Notes: generated by a model not told the origin, from the sequence alone. Numbered from the stretch's first letter, positions 26,563 through 35,493 are shown. The stretch is DNA of 64,000 nucleotides from MRBY01 sp943371005 (GCA_943371005.1 CALRTB020000012.1:1-64000), one strand, 5' to 3'. Numbers and translations: made by a program.

Positions 26563-27345
26563 TTGACGTATTGTTTAGGAATCTTAGTTCGCCAGGGTTT
26601 TATCCTCGCCGCCGATTCACGCACCAATGCGGGGGTTGATTACGTTTCATCCTATCAAAAGTTATTTGATTTTTCCTGCCCAGGGGAACGGGTACTCATT
26701 CTCTGTACTTCAGGAAATTTATCCATTACCCAAGCCATCACCTATCAACTAGAGCAGGAGATTCGCAGTGGTACGCCCCACAATCTCCATACGATCCCTA
26801 GTCTTTATGATGCTGCCCGCTACATTGGTAAAAAGACTCGCCAACTCCAACAGGAAGATCGACCGTGGCTCGAAAAGGATCACATTGATTTCCAGTGTAA
26901 TTTTCTCCTCGCTGGACAAATTGCTGGGGCACCGCCGGAGCTTTTTCTCATCTACAGCCAAGGCAATTGCATCCGAGCAACCCCAGAGACGCCTTATCTA
27001 CAGATTGGCGAAACGAAGTATGGCAAACCGATCTTGGATCGCACCCTCTCCTATGAGTCTTCTTTAGATGCGATCGCCAAATCAGCCCTCCTCTCCATCG
27101 ACTCCACCATGCGCTCTAACCTTTCCGTCGGCCCGCCCATCGACATGATTTCCTATGCGGTCAATAGCCTCAAAATTCAGCACCGTCTGCGGTTAGAAGC
27201 CCGCGATCCCTACTTACTTAAAATTCGTCGCTATTGGGAAAGTGCCCTCAAACAGGCTTCTGAAGCAATGCCAGCGGTGGAATGGAACCGGAACTTAGAT
27301 CAACAGGGGCAAGATCCTGATACCAGTGGGACAGATTTTCTTTAG
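26563..27345 (+). CDS. Anbu, proteasome beta-subunit-like protein
   Basis: This 260-residue Ntn-hydrolase is the bacterial proteasome ancestor-like protein Anbu (BPH). The start codon is TTG at 26563, the only start in this frame after the upstream stop, with GAGG 9 bases before it. It gives MTYCLGILV, so removing Met exposes Thr as the catalytic nucleophile. Asp18 (AADSR) and Lys33 (YQKLF) complete the proteasome-type site. Anbu forms open rings or helical assemblies, and peptidase activity has been hard to show. Its usual partners, a permuted ATP-grasp, alpha-E and transglutaminase proteins, lie 2-6 kb downstream on the opposite strand. Confidence 0.92.
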   Translation: MTYCLGILVRQGFILAADSRTNAGVDYVSSYQKLFDFSCPGERVLILCTSGNLSITQAITYQLEQEIRSGTPHNLHTIPSLYDAARYIGKKTRQLQQEDRPWLEKDHIDFQCNFLLAGQIAGAPPELFLIYSQGNCIRATPETPYLQIGETKYGKPILDRTLSYESSLDAIAKSALLSIDSTMRSNLSVGPPIDMISYAVNSLKIQHRLRLEARDPYLLKIRRYWESALKQASEAMPAVEWNRNLDQQGQDPDTSGTDFL

Positions 27346-27379
27346 GCTCACAATCGAGATGATTGTTTGTCATGCCCAA

Positions 27380-28309
27380 TCACGATACAGAAGCTAATTC
27401 TTTCGCCTGGGTATGCAAACTAGAAACACGGTCAATATTGCCTTCGATCACGTCACAAAGATCATCTAGGGGCAGATCATTAACATCAAAACCAAAGGGA
27501 TTTTCTAGCTCCCGGGCAACTTCTTCAACGCCCAATAGGAGGAAGCTGACCACTGCCACAATCGGAATCGCCCACCAGGTAATCTCAGGTACCAGGCGGA
27601 ACGGCAAACCCAAACAGTAGATCAAAATCAAACGTTTCAAATACACACGATAGGTGATCGGAATTGGTGTGGTTAAAATTCTCTCGCAACCACTCACACT
27701 CTCCATCAAACTATTCAGCATGCCGCTGGTCATATTCAGCTGTGCATCCCCAAAATTTTTCAGCTTGAGCTGCTGATGTAGATAGGTGCGCAACCAAAAT
27801 TGAATATCAAGGGGACGATTTTTTGAGTCTTTCAGTTGTGTAGCCTGCTCAGGCTCAACCAATGCTTCTAGTCTGTCGTTTACTTGGTCTCCCCGGAGAT
27901 GTAACTTAGTGGCGATCGCAAAGGCAAGCAGTAGATTTAAGGCTTGTTTTTTACTCTGTGTTTCTTTCTCTGTTTGGGTTGTAATCCCAATCAAAATTTC
28001 CTGGGCAAGGTTACGGATATTCACAACGATCCCCCCCCAAGCTTTTCGCCCTTCCCAAAAACGTTCGTAGGATGTATTCGTGCGAAAAACGATGAGCAAA
28101 CCCAAAATCAGGTTGTAAATAACATTCGTGGTCAAGTCTCCCAATTTCTCAAAGTAAATCGGCAAGCCTTGGACATAAATAAACGTCAATGCCGCAGTCA
28201 AAACACAGAAAAAAAGGATCCGCGGCAAAATCATGGACAGAACCGCCCCCTTGACCTGAAAGATACTACTGAGCCAATTGGGTTTATCAAATTTGTCAGA
28301 GGTAATCAT
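27380..28309 (-). CDS. Bestrophin-family ion channel
   Basis: This 309-residue protein of the bestrophin/UPF0187 family forms pentameric anion (some bacterial ones cation) channels. The hallmark RTNTSYERFWEGRKAWG stretch is present. There are hydrophobic segments near residues 25-50, 60-80 and at about 225-265, and the C-terminal PFGFDVNDLPLDDLCDVIEGNI is typical of bacterial bestrophins. It is followed at close range by the end of Anbu on the other strand and lies 72 bases downstream of the MscS gene, so the two channels may form one transcript. In algae, related proteins carry bicarbonate into thylakoids; that role here is only a possibility. Confidence 0.9.
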   Translation of the reverse strand: MITSDKFDKPNWLSSIFQVKGAVLSMILPRILFFCVLTAALTFIYVQGLPIYFEKLGDLTTNVIYNLILGLLIVFRTNTSYERFWEGRKAWGGIVVNIRNLAQEILIGITTQTEKETQSKKQALNLLLAFAIATKLHLRGDQVNDRLEALVEPEQATQLKDSKNRPLDIQFWLRTYLHQQLKLKNFGDAQLNMTSGMLNSLMESVSGCERILTTPIPITYRVYLKRLILIYCLGLPFRLVPEITWWAIPIVAVVSFLLLGVEEVARELENPFGFDVNDLPLDDLCDVIEGNIDRVSSLHTQAKELASVS

Positions 28310-28381
28310 AGTTATCTAAAGCAATTTTTTTGTAAATCAATAAATCAAATAAACGTTAAGGGAGTTTTTTAAATAATTTTT

Positions 28382-29272
28382 CTAAACATCATCTCCTGTC
28401 GGTAATTGATTGGGCAAATAGTCATTATATTTATCTTGGTTGTAGTAATATAAAGTGCGAATCGGATAGGGGATATTGATATCGGCGGCGTCGAACACTT
28501 CTTTAATTTTAATAATTGCTAGGGTTTGGACGCGACGGACTTCTTTTTGTTTAGGCGTTGTCCAATAACGTACGACAAAGTCAATCGAACTATCGCCAAA
28601 ACTGACGAGATCAATTTCGGGGGCAGGCTGCGCTAAAACCCCATCCAAACTACTAATGGTTTCCTGCAATAAATCCTTGGCCATCGGTAAGGGCGTATTG
28701 TAATCTACCCCTACGCCGAGATCCGTGCGCCGGTTAAGATAAGCCGTTTTCACCATCACTGCATCAGTAAACACACTAGCATTGGGCAGCAAGACTTTTT
28801 CTCCTTGATAGGTGCGAATGCTCGTAGTCCGGATGCTGATATCTTCAATGATACCTTGGTAATCACTGACTGCAATTTCGTCACCAATGCGAAAAGGCTC
28901 TTCAACCAATAGGATAATACCCGCAAAAAAGTTTTTGACGATATCCTGAAAGGCAAAACCAATCGCAATGGAACCCACCCCTAAGGTGGCCACAATATCC
29001 CCTAAGCTCAAACCCGGAAAGGCAATTACGCAGGCAAATAAAACACCTAAAACCCACGTCCCCACATAAACGCCTTTGTCGGCCAGAATTTGTAGTGAAT
29101 GATTTTTGATTGTTTTATTCGTGATTTCTTTTGTTATCTTCTGGGAAATTTCCGAGCAATATTTCGTTAAAAATATAATGATGATTCCGGTCAATAAACC
29201 GGGAATACGTTGAATACCAATACTTAAAATAGCTTGAAGACTGTTAATAATAGTTTCTGTGATTTGGCTCAT
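28382..29272 (-). CDS. MscS-family mechanosensitive channel
   Basis: This 296-residue small-conductance mechanosensitive channel should relieve osmotic pressure at the plasma membrane. Two or three hydrophobic N-terminal segments lead to the pore helix and the strongly conserved GSIAIGFAFQDIVKNFFAG, then LLVEEPFRIGDEI and the beta domain with IIEDISIRTTSIRTY and LPNASVFTDAVM. The size is that of a minimal MscS. The bestrophin gene follows 72 bases downstream. The next minus-strand gene upstream, transglutaminase, ends 243 bases away. Confidence 0.93.
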   Translation of the reverse strand: MSQITETIINSLQAILSIGIQRIPGLLTGIIIIFLTKYCSEISQKITKEITNKTIKNHSLQILADKGVYVGTWVLGVLFACVIAFPGLSLGDIVATLGVGSIAIGFAFQDIVKNFFAGIILLVEEPFRIGDEIAVSDYQGIIEDISIRTTSIRTYQGEKVLLPNASVFTDAVMVKTAYLNRRTDLGVGVDYNTPLPMAKDLLQETISSLDGVLAQPAPEIDLVSFGDSSIDFVVRYWTTPKQKEVRRVQTLAIIKIKEVFDAADINIPYPIRTLYYYNQDKYNDYLPNQLPTGDDV

Positions 29273-29515
29273 AAAATGCGAGGCTTTAATTTGGAATAAA
29301 AGTTAGCACCATCAAGTGCACGACTCAATGAAAATTTTAGAATTGGCAACAATGCCATCAGTAATTGAAGAAAATAAAAGGTATTTTGCTCAAGTTAACT
29401 GAACCGCTTTTATGGTGAAAGCTTTCCGTAGAACTGTCAAGTCAACAGGATTTGGCATACGGAAATGATTCGTCAATTTCATTACTTGGCTTGATTGATG
29501 AAAGGCCCTAGGGAA

Positions 29516-30400
29516 TTATTGCGATTGAAATTGTGTTTGAGAAAAAAGCTCATCATAAACCAGATGAATATCGCAGACTAAGCTCGTCTGGGGTCTTCCC
29601 AAGGGACTCTGGATATCCCCCGAAACCGGGGCCGCCCAGGGAGGCTCTCCCGTTGCTGCGACGACGATGTGATCATCTGTGACCGCTAAACCTAAGGTCG
29701 GATCAAAGCCGCGCCAGCCTCCCCCCGGCATATAAACTTCTCCCCAGGCATGGAGTTCGTGTTGGGTTGTGGTTTTATCGCCCCGTTGGTAACCACTCAC
29801 AAACCGCGCCGCTAGGCCGACGACTCGACAGGCCTCAACCCACAGCAAGGCAAAGTCGCGACAAGTCCCTGTCCGCTGACTGAGGGTGATCCCAGGAAGT
29901 TGGGGCGCTCCCTCAAGGCGATGGATATAGCGGCAATCTTCATAGATGCGCTGGGTCAGTTGGCTGACAAAGAGACCGGCATTTCCTTCTACTTGGTGCA
30001 AGAGATCCTGGGCCAATTCCACAACGCGGGGATGGGGAGTTGTGAGTTGTCGGTAAGGGTAAAGTCTGAGGGCGAGGGAACTGGGGTAGTCCCAGGGACA
30101 GGCGATCGCCCAGGGAGCCATCAGATAATCAAAAGGATTCTGACAGACGACTTCCACCGCTGCCGTTGTGACAAACTTTAGGGACTGCACAGGTTTCGGA
30201 TCAAACCAAAAGCGATCAGCCACATTGCCATCTGGGTCAAGGAGGCGGGTATGCTGCCGGGGCAAAGGGTCAACATCGATGTGAAACTGCCGGAGTCGCT
30301 GATGACCATCGGTGCGTGGACACAATTTGACGCAATGACTGCCCAGTTCTACGGGATGACTATAGGTGTAAAGGGTCGAATGGGTAATCTGATAGCGCAC
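29516..30400 (-). CDS. Transglutaminase-like cysteine peptidase of the Anbu-associated operon
   Basis: This 294-residue protein has an N-terminal bacterial transglutaminase-like domain beginning RYQITHSTLYTYSHPV. The papain-fold core follows, with catalytic Cys180 in TGTCRDFALLW, His217 in HELHAWGEVY and Asp233 in GFDPTLG. All three residues are present, so it should be active as a peptidase or amide transferase. Start codon is GTG at 30400. It is the last gene of a three-gene run after the ATP-grasp and alpha-E genes (35 bases after alpha-E), the conserved neighbours of Anbu. Confidence 0.92.
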   Translation of the reverse strand: MRYQITHSTLYTYSHPVELGSHCVKLCPRTDGHQRLRQFHIDVDPLPRQHTRLLDPDGNVADRFWFDPKPVQSLKFVTTAAVEVVCQNPFDYLMAPWAIACPWDYPSSLALRLYPYRQLTTPHPRVVELAQDLLHQVEGNAGLFVSQLTQRIYEDCRYIHRLEGAPQLPGITLSQRTGTCRDFALLWVEACRVVGLAARFVSGYQRGDKTTTQHELHAWGEVYMPGGGWRGFDPTLGLAVTDDHIVVAATGEPPWAAPVSGDIQSPLGRPQTSLVCDIHLVYDELFSQTQFQSQ

Positions 30401-30435
30401 AACACAGGCCTAAAAAAATAAAGGGTCAACTCAAA

Positions 30436-31386
30436 CTAAACCGCCAGGGGCACGGCGATGAAATCCTCATAAATATCCTGACCAACGCGATTCAATTTAC
30501 TCTGGAGATCGTCGAGAAATTCATGGAGGCCCTGGTCAAAAATTTCATCCATCGTAATGTAGTCCAACGCAGAACAAAGGCGACCAAGGGAACGCTCACT
30601 AGAGCAACTCCAGCTCCCAACGGGAGTCCCGGCAATGCAATGGAGAGATTTTTGGGCTTCGAGCAGCGAAAAACAAATAGACCGGGGAAACTGCGCATCC
30701 AAGATCAAAAAGGCGGCCACATTCTCTGGGGTAATTCGATGTTGGCGTTTGCGGTACATTTCGTAGGCACTGGCTGATTTGAGTAGGGCAATCCACTGCA
30801 AATTATCCAAAGGACTCCCCACATCCTGCAAGGAAGGCAAAAGAATAAAGTACTTCACATCGAGAATTCGCGCCGTTTTATCTGCCCGCTCCAGGAGACG
30901 CCCCAATTGGCCAAAGTGCCAGCCTTCATTGTGGGACATGGTCGCTTCCATAATGCCTGCGAACAAATGACTCCCCATGCGAATGGCCGGATAAAACTGA
31001 TAACGCTCTTCTAGGGTCATGGGCTGACTTGCGGCCCGTTGTACCGTGTGATAAAGCTCGTTGAGTTGTTCCCACATCTCAGAAGAAATATTGGCCCGGA
31101 CAGCATGGGCATTTTCCCTGGCCCGTTTGAGACAGGACACAATTGAACTAGGGTAGTTTTGATCGAAGGTTAAAAATTGCAGGACATTTTCGCTAGTAGC
31201 TTCACCGTAGGATTCACGGAATAAAGCAGAATCGCCTGTGGTGGTAATTAGGGCTTGCCAATAGTTGGTGGTAGTTGTCGTATCCAGCAGGAGGGTTAAA
31301 TTGACCTCCACAAAGCGGGCGACATTTTCGGCCCGTTCAACGTAGCGATTAAGCCAGTAAATAGAATCAGCAACACGACTCAACAT
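30436..31386 (-). CDS. Alpha-E domain protein (DUF403)
   Basis: This 316-residue, mostly helical protein of the alpha-E/DUF403 family begins with the signature MLSRVADSIYWLNRYVERAEN. Other conserved helices are MWEQLNELYHTVQRAA, LGRLLERADKTARILDVKYF and LDAQFPRSICFSL. The biochemical role is unknown; it nearly always sits between an ATP-grasp ligase and a transglutaminase, as here, and probably helps the ligase. It is 71 bases downstream of the ATP-grasp gene and 35 bases upstream of the transglutaminase gene. Confidence 0.92.
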   Translation of the reverse strand: MLSRVADSIYWLNRYVERAENVARFVEVNLTLLLDTTTTTNYWQALITTTGDSALFRESYGEATSENVLQFLTFDQNYPSSIVSCLKRARENAHAVRANISSEMWEQLNELYHTVQRAASQPMTLEERYQFYPAIRMGSHLFAGIMEATMSHNEGWHFGQLGRLLERADKTARILDVKYFILLPSLQDVGSPLDNLQWIALLKSASAYEMYRKRQHRITPENVAAFLILDAQFPRSICFSLLEAQKSLHCIAGTPVGSWSCSSERSLGRLCSALDYITMDEIFDQGLHEFLDDLQSKLNRVGQDIYEDFIAVPLAV

Positions 31387-31457
31387 GGTGGATCTTTGCT
31401 CCTCAAATTTGTTTCGGAATTGGTTTTAGCAAGGGGGGTTTCTTTTGCGAAGTCTGC

Positions 31458-32909
31458 TTAGGTGGCCTTGGTATTAATCACCCAGGTATCTTTGCTACCG
31501 CCACCTTGGGACGAGTTGACGACGAGGGAGCCTTGTTTGAGGGCAACACGGGTCAGGCCACCGGGATTAACATAGGTGCGATCGCCACCGTTGAGGATGA
31601 AAGGCCGCAGATCAACATGGCAGCCGACAAAGGCACCATCGATCAGGGTCGGTACCCGCGATAAACATAATGTGGGTTGGGCGATATATTTTCTGGGGTT
31701 GGCTTGGATATAGGCTTTAAATTGCTCCCGTTCGCTGGGGCTGGCATGGGGGCCGACTAACATTCCATAGCCCCCGGAGGCGTCTGTGGCCTTCACAACA
31801 AGCTCGTCTAAATGGTTCAACACATGGGATTGTTGCTGGGGATCTTCACAAAAATAAGTTTCAACGTTGGGCAAAATCTGGTCTTCACCGAGGTAGTAGC
31901 GGATCATCTGGGGGACATAGCCGTAAACCATTTTGTCGTCGGCGATCCCTGTCCCTGGGGCGTTGGCGATCGCCACCCGTCCTTGGCGGTAGACTTCCAT
32001 CAGACCCGGCACCCCAAGCACTGAATCCGAGCGAAAAACGAACGGGTCTAAAAAGTCATCGTCAATGCGTCGATAAATCACATCAATCCGTTGTAGTCCC
32101 TTGGTGGTGCGCATCTGTAAATATCCATCCACCACGACCAAATCTCGCCCTTCGACCAACTCACATCCCATTTGCTGGGCGAGGTAAGAATGTTCAAAAT
32201 ACGCCGAATTGTAAATGCCCGGTGTCAACACCACGACGCAGGGATCGGCAATGTGATCAGGGGCCAGATTCATCAACAGATTCAGCAACTGCCCCGGATA
32301 GTCATCGACGGGTTGGATCTTCAGGGTATTGAAAAAGCTCGGAAAAAGACTTTTCATCACCCGACGATTTTCCAGAACGTAGGAGACCCCCGACGGACAA
32401 CGGAGATTATCTTCGAGGACGTACCATTGCCCCTGGCGATCGCGTACCAAATCAGTGCCTGTAATGTGACACCATTTGCCCTTGGGTGGCTTCAGTCCCA
32501 TGCAGGGTTTTAAGAAGCCCGACGCCGATTCCACCACATGGCGTGGAATCACTTGATCCTTGATAATGCGCTGCTCATTATAAACATCATCAAGGAAATG
32601 ATTTAACGCTTCAATGCGCTGTTGTAAGCCTTTTTCGAGCCAGTCCCACTCCGTTTGCGAAATGATGCGGGGAATCACATCAAACGGAAAAATTCGCTCT
32701 GTCCCCTGATTATCGCTGTAAACATTAAAGGTCACGCCCAACTTAAACAGCATATTTTGCGCGGATTTCTGTTGTTGTTCCAGGGTACTGAGGGGGAACT
32801 TGCCAATATGCTGAATCAATGCGGCTGCGGCTGGTCGTGGTATCCCCTGCTCCGCAAAAAGCTCATCAAAAAAATCTCCGGGGTTGTAACCTTCTAGACT
32901 ATTTACCAT
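31458..32909 (-). CDS. Circularly permuted type 2 ATP-grasp protein
   Basis: This 483-residue protein of the DUF404/DUF407 family is a circularly permuted ATP-grasp enzyme expected to make peptide or amide bonds. Marks are YNPGDFFDELFAEQG at the start, FPFDVIPRIIS, the GTDLVRDRQGQWYVLEDNLRCPSGVSY block, EGRDLVVVDGYLQMRT, and VVKATDASGGYGMLVGPHAS as the glycine loop. The ATG at 32909 (MVNSLEGYNPG) is chosen over an in-frame TTG 36 bases upstream because it starts at the conserved part. It heads the ATP-grasp, alpha-E and transglutaminase operon. The substrate amine or acid is unknown. Confidence 0.92.
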   Translation of the reverse strand: MVNSLEGYNPGDFFDELFAEQGIPRPAAAALIQHIGKFPLSTLEQQQKSAQNMLFKLGVTFNVYSDNQGTERIFPFDVIPRIISQTEWDWLEKGLQQRIEALNHFLDDVYNEQRIIKDQVIPRHVVESASGFLKPCMGLKPPKGKWCHITGTDLVRDRQGQWYVLEDNLRCPSGVSYVLENRRVMKSLFPSFFNTLKIQPVDDYPGQLLNLLMNLAPDHIADPCVVVLTPGIYNSAYFEHSYLAQQMGCELVEGRDLVVVDGYLQMRTTKGLQRIDVIYRRIDDDFLDPFVFRSDSVLGVPGLMEVYRQGRVAIANAPGTGIADDKMVYGYVPQMIRYYLGEDQILPNVETYFCEDPQQQSHVLNHLDELVVKATDASGGYGMLVGPHASPSEREQFKAYIQANPRKYIAQPTLCLSRVPTLIDGAFVGCHVDLRPFILNGGDRTYVNPGGLTRVALKQGSLVVNSSQGGGSKDTWVINTKAT

Positions 32910-33291
32910 GCCATTACACTTGAACCTGCTGTAAAGTTGGGCCAAAGATCAAGCCACAGAAAAGGCGATCGCCGAACAGACCACTGCCTTCTGTGCCTAA
33001 ATCGTCCCAGCTAGCTAGATGTATCAAGCATTGAGCGACCGAAGCTGTAACAAGTCATACAGCTACCAAAGACTTCACAAAAATCAAGCTTCCCCAAGAG
33101 CACTATTTTCGCTACCTCAAAATCCCATGGGGTCTGCTCCGGAGCCAAAAATTTGACCCCTCAAACCAAAAAAAGCCGAGGCCAAACCTCGACTTTCTAG
33201 TGTTTATTTTTTGCGATCGCCCGACGATTGACCAGAGACAACACAGACCTTGATTGAGATTCTGGGTTGTTTGACTACGACAGATTTTCGA
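32910..33291. other. Intergenic region between sbtA and the ATP-grasp operon
   Basis: These 382 bases carry the promoter of the ATP-grasp operon at the right and the sbtA terminator near 33170. HIP1 sites lie at about 32968 and 33214. A 45-codon plus-strand frame from about 33019 is not convincing. No other structure seen. Confidence 0.6.
33164..33193 (-). terminator. Rho-independent terminator of sbtA
   Basis: CGAGG (33177-33181) pairs with CCTCG (33187-33191), with an outer G-C pair. On the minus strand the stem is followed by GC and seven T residues. It lies about 100 bases past the sbtA stop. Confidence 0.7.
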
Positions 33292-34404
33292 TCAGCCACC
33301 CATGGTTGCTTGGGCAAGGCCGATAAAAAGTGGTATGCCGATGGCGATCGCCACAGGGGTACCGATGGCTGTCGACGCACCGATGTAAGCAGAAGGATTA
33401 GCAGACGGAATCCCCGCGCGTAAAGTAGGCGGCCCAGAGATGTCGGAACTAGAAGCTGCAATAATTGCTAAGAGGGCAACACCACCAGGACTGAATCCCG
33501 TAACATAGTGGGCGATCATGCCGAGACCGAAGGCAACAAACCCATGCAGTAGAGGCGCAAAAAACGCATAGACAGCGTACCATTGAGCAACTTTGCGGAG
33601 CTCCCCAAGCCTAGACCAAGCTTCCATCCCCATTACCAGCATCAAAATCGAAAGGAAACCACGGAAGAGGGGCTCATAGAAACTTTCAAACACACTTTCC
33701 GGCCGAGTTAATAAACCGAGAGCAAGACCGAGCAACAGTGCAGACAGGGCAGAACCCTGGAGACTTTCTTTAATAATGGGCCAAATTTCAACCCGATTAG
33801 TCGGTTTATCGCGCTTTTGATCCAGATATTCCTGCCTCGTGGTGGGATAAACGGACTCACCAGCATATTCACCAGCGGCAACGGGTTGTTTACTGAAATC
33901 ATCAGCTTCAACATTACGTTTCTTGCTCTTATAAACACTGGCCACAACAATCGCTGTCACCAGGGCGGGAATATCCATAAAAGGATAAAGTGCCGCTGCC
34001 CAAGGTTCGTAGAAAACACCTTGTCCTTCCATAACTGTGATCCCAGCCGCAAGGGTTGAACCACTTACCGCCCCAAACAAGCCGGCCGTCGCCACCGCAT
34101 CTACAGTTCTAATGCCCGGTAGCTTCGCTAAGGTAAAACGCCCAATGAAAACAATCAGGATTCCCGTGAGCACGGCGAATAATGCGGGCAAGAGCATCTC
34201 CGTGATGTTGGCATTACGAATTGCAATACCGCCACTCAAACCGACTTTGATCAGCAGCATGAAGACGATGAACTTATATACCGCATCGGGAATTGTCAGT
34301 CGGCTACCGAAAGCAGCAATGACGATACCGCCAATTAAAAAGCCGAGCGTTGGGGACTGCAACTGCGACCCAAATTTCGTCAAAAAATCGGACAAAAAAT
34401 CCAC
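33292..34404 (-). CDS. sbtA: Sodium-dependent bicarbonate transporter SbtA
   Basis: SbtA is the high-affinity Na+/HCO3- symporter of the cyanobacterial CO2-concentrating mechanism, in the plasma membrane. The 370-residue protein has about ten hydrophobic segments in two inverted halves. Typical stretches are MDFLSDFLTKFGSQLQSPTL, LLIKVGLSGG, GLFGAVSGSTLAAGITV and, in the second half, AIIAASSSDISGPPTLRAG. A long hydrophilic loop at the middle (about 165-220) is the usual cytoplasmic loop. Start codon is GTG with a strong AAGGAGG 5 bases before it. In many cyanobacteria sbtB follows directly; here it is 1.3 kb away on the other strand. Confidence 0.95.
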   Translation of the reverse strand: MDFLSDFLTKFGSQLQSPTLGFLIGGIVIAAFGSRLTIPDAVYKFIVFMLLIKVGLSGGIAIRNANITEMLLPALFAVLTGILIVFIGRFTLAKLPGIRTVDAVATAGLFGAVSGSTLAAGITVMEGQGVFYEPWAAALYPFMDIPALVTAIVVASVYKSKKRNVEADDFSKQPVAAGEYAGESVYPTTRQEYLDQKRDKPTNRVEIWPIIKESLQGSALSALLLGLALGLLTRPESVFESFYEPLFRGFLSILMLVMGMEAWSRLGELRKVAQWYAVYAFFAPLLHGFVAFGLGMIAHYVTGFSPGGVALLAIIAASSSDISGPPTLRAGIPSANPSAYIGASTAIGTPVAIAIGIPLFIGLAQATMGG

Positions 34405-34416
34405 TAATACCTCCTT
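34404..34416 (-). promoter_or_regulatory. Shine-Dalgarno sequence fixing the GTG start of sbtA
   Basis: AAGGAGG on the minus strand (34410-34416) lies 5 bases before the GTG at 34404. The pairing is near-perfect and supports this non-ATG start. Confidence 0.85.
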
Positions 34417-34783
34417 CCGCTTCCTCCCATGAAGAGCGGTGATTGTGAGCTTTGAACATTGAGGCTGAAGGGCTTCAAACCTACAGCACAGGTACTATGC
34501 GAAAACCTGTTATCGGGCTTTATAGTCTTTGGTCTATTGATACCCGAATTTATATGTGCTTAAGTCTATCTTGAATTGCGCAGATTTTTACGTTTTTCAA
34601 CTTGGATTTGATACGCAATGTCAAATTTAATTCATAAGTTTTTCTTTTCTATTGCCCTCATTGCTCCTAGTTAAAGTAAATGGCGATCGCCTATCATCCG
34701 TGCAACCAAGCAATCCCTTACTCTGCTTATCGCTTAATTAAGCGCCTCAAAGGGACGAATTCATCCCAAGGATGGGCAGAAGA
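34405..34783. other. sbtA upstream region
   Basis: These 379 bases lie between sbtA and the small membrane-protein gene. The part nearest sbtA is AT-rich and should contain its promoter. sbtA genes are usually controlled by LysR-type regulators (NdhR/CcmR), but I could not identify a confident binding site. One HIP1 site lies at about 34684. Confidence 0.5.
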
Positions 34784-35026
34784 TCAATCCACTTGCAGAG
34801 CAGGAGGCTGTTCCGGTGTCGCGCTCTCTGCGGGAGGACTATAGCGAGCAACATTCACCCAGATAACAGAAAGCAGTAAACCAAAGCCGCAACCGATCAA
34901 AAACATCCAACCGTGGGAAGGTTCTAAAACGCAAAGTAAGCGGCGATTACTGCCATACACCTGCACCAGCCACCCCTCATCCGTATCTAACTGAGGTTGT
35001 GACGGTCTTGCGTCAAATTTTTTCAT
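34784..35026 (-). CDS. Small single-pass membrane protein between sbtA and sbtB
   Basis: This 80-residue protein is a hydrophilic N-terminus (MKKFDARPSQPQLDTDEGW), a short GSNRRLLCVLEPSHG region, one hydrophobic segment at about residues 40-60 (WMFLIGCGFGLLLSVIWVNV) and a Pro/Glu-rich tail. I do not recognise the family. It starts with ATG and is on the sbtA strand, 379 bases upstream of sbtA. Its place in the carbon-uptake region suggests, but does not show, a link to SbtA or SbtB. A partner or regulatory peptide is possible. Confidence 0.6.
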   Translation of the reverse strand: MKKFDARPSQPQLDTDEGWLVQVYGSNRRLLCVLEPSHGWMFLIGCGFGLLLSVIWVNVARYSPPAESATPEQPPALQVD

Positions 35027-35150
35027 TACTTTTTACTCCATGCTGTTTGTCTGCATTCCCGAACCACATGCCTGTCTAAAACAGAGAATGTAGCCAAAAA
35101 CCACCGATACAGTATCCATGGCGACTTCAAGCTATATTTTTGAATAAGCC

Positions 35151-35178
35151 CAATCCATAGAAATAAGCCTATGGATTG
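35151..35178. repeat. Perfect 10-bp inverted repeat, 8-base loop
   Basis: CAATCCATAG (35151-35160) and CTATGGATTG (35169-35178) pair perfectly around AAATAAGC. Neither strand has a T run right after the stem, so it is not an ordinary terminator. It may be an operator or an RNA stem-loop. Confidence 0.85.
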
Positions 35179-35493
35179 AGTGAATGCCATGTTTTTTAGT
35201 CTATACAATACCGAGTCAACAAGTTGCCTTTTTTGTCAAAAATCACCTTAAACTTGCTGAATTATTTAATAACCTAAACTTATAGGTTGCATCTAGTTGG
35301 CCATGTCATGCCTAACTTTCCTACGATCTGTATTGATGAATTTGGTCAAATTACGACGCCAACACCAGTCACAAAAATATCTGTTGTGATCAGGGTGAGT
35401 TTTCAGGGCTAGCCCTTGGTTAGACGATGAATTAATACTTGACTAGCTTCCATTGCAAACAGCACTGAAACCAACGATTAAAAGCGGATCGTG

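Noticed and set aside
35026..35208. 60-codon minus-strand frame upstream of the small membrane protein
   Set aside because: It contains the perfect inverted repeat and has no familiar motif. The hairpin explains the sequence better than coding does.
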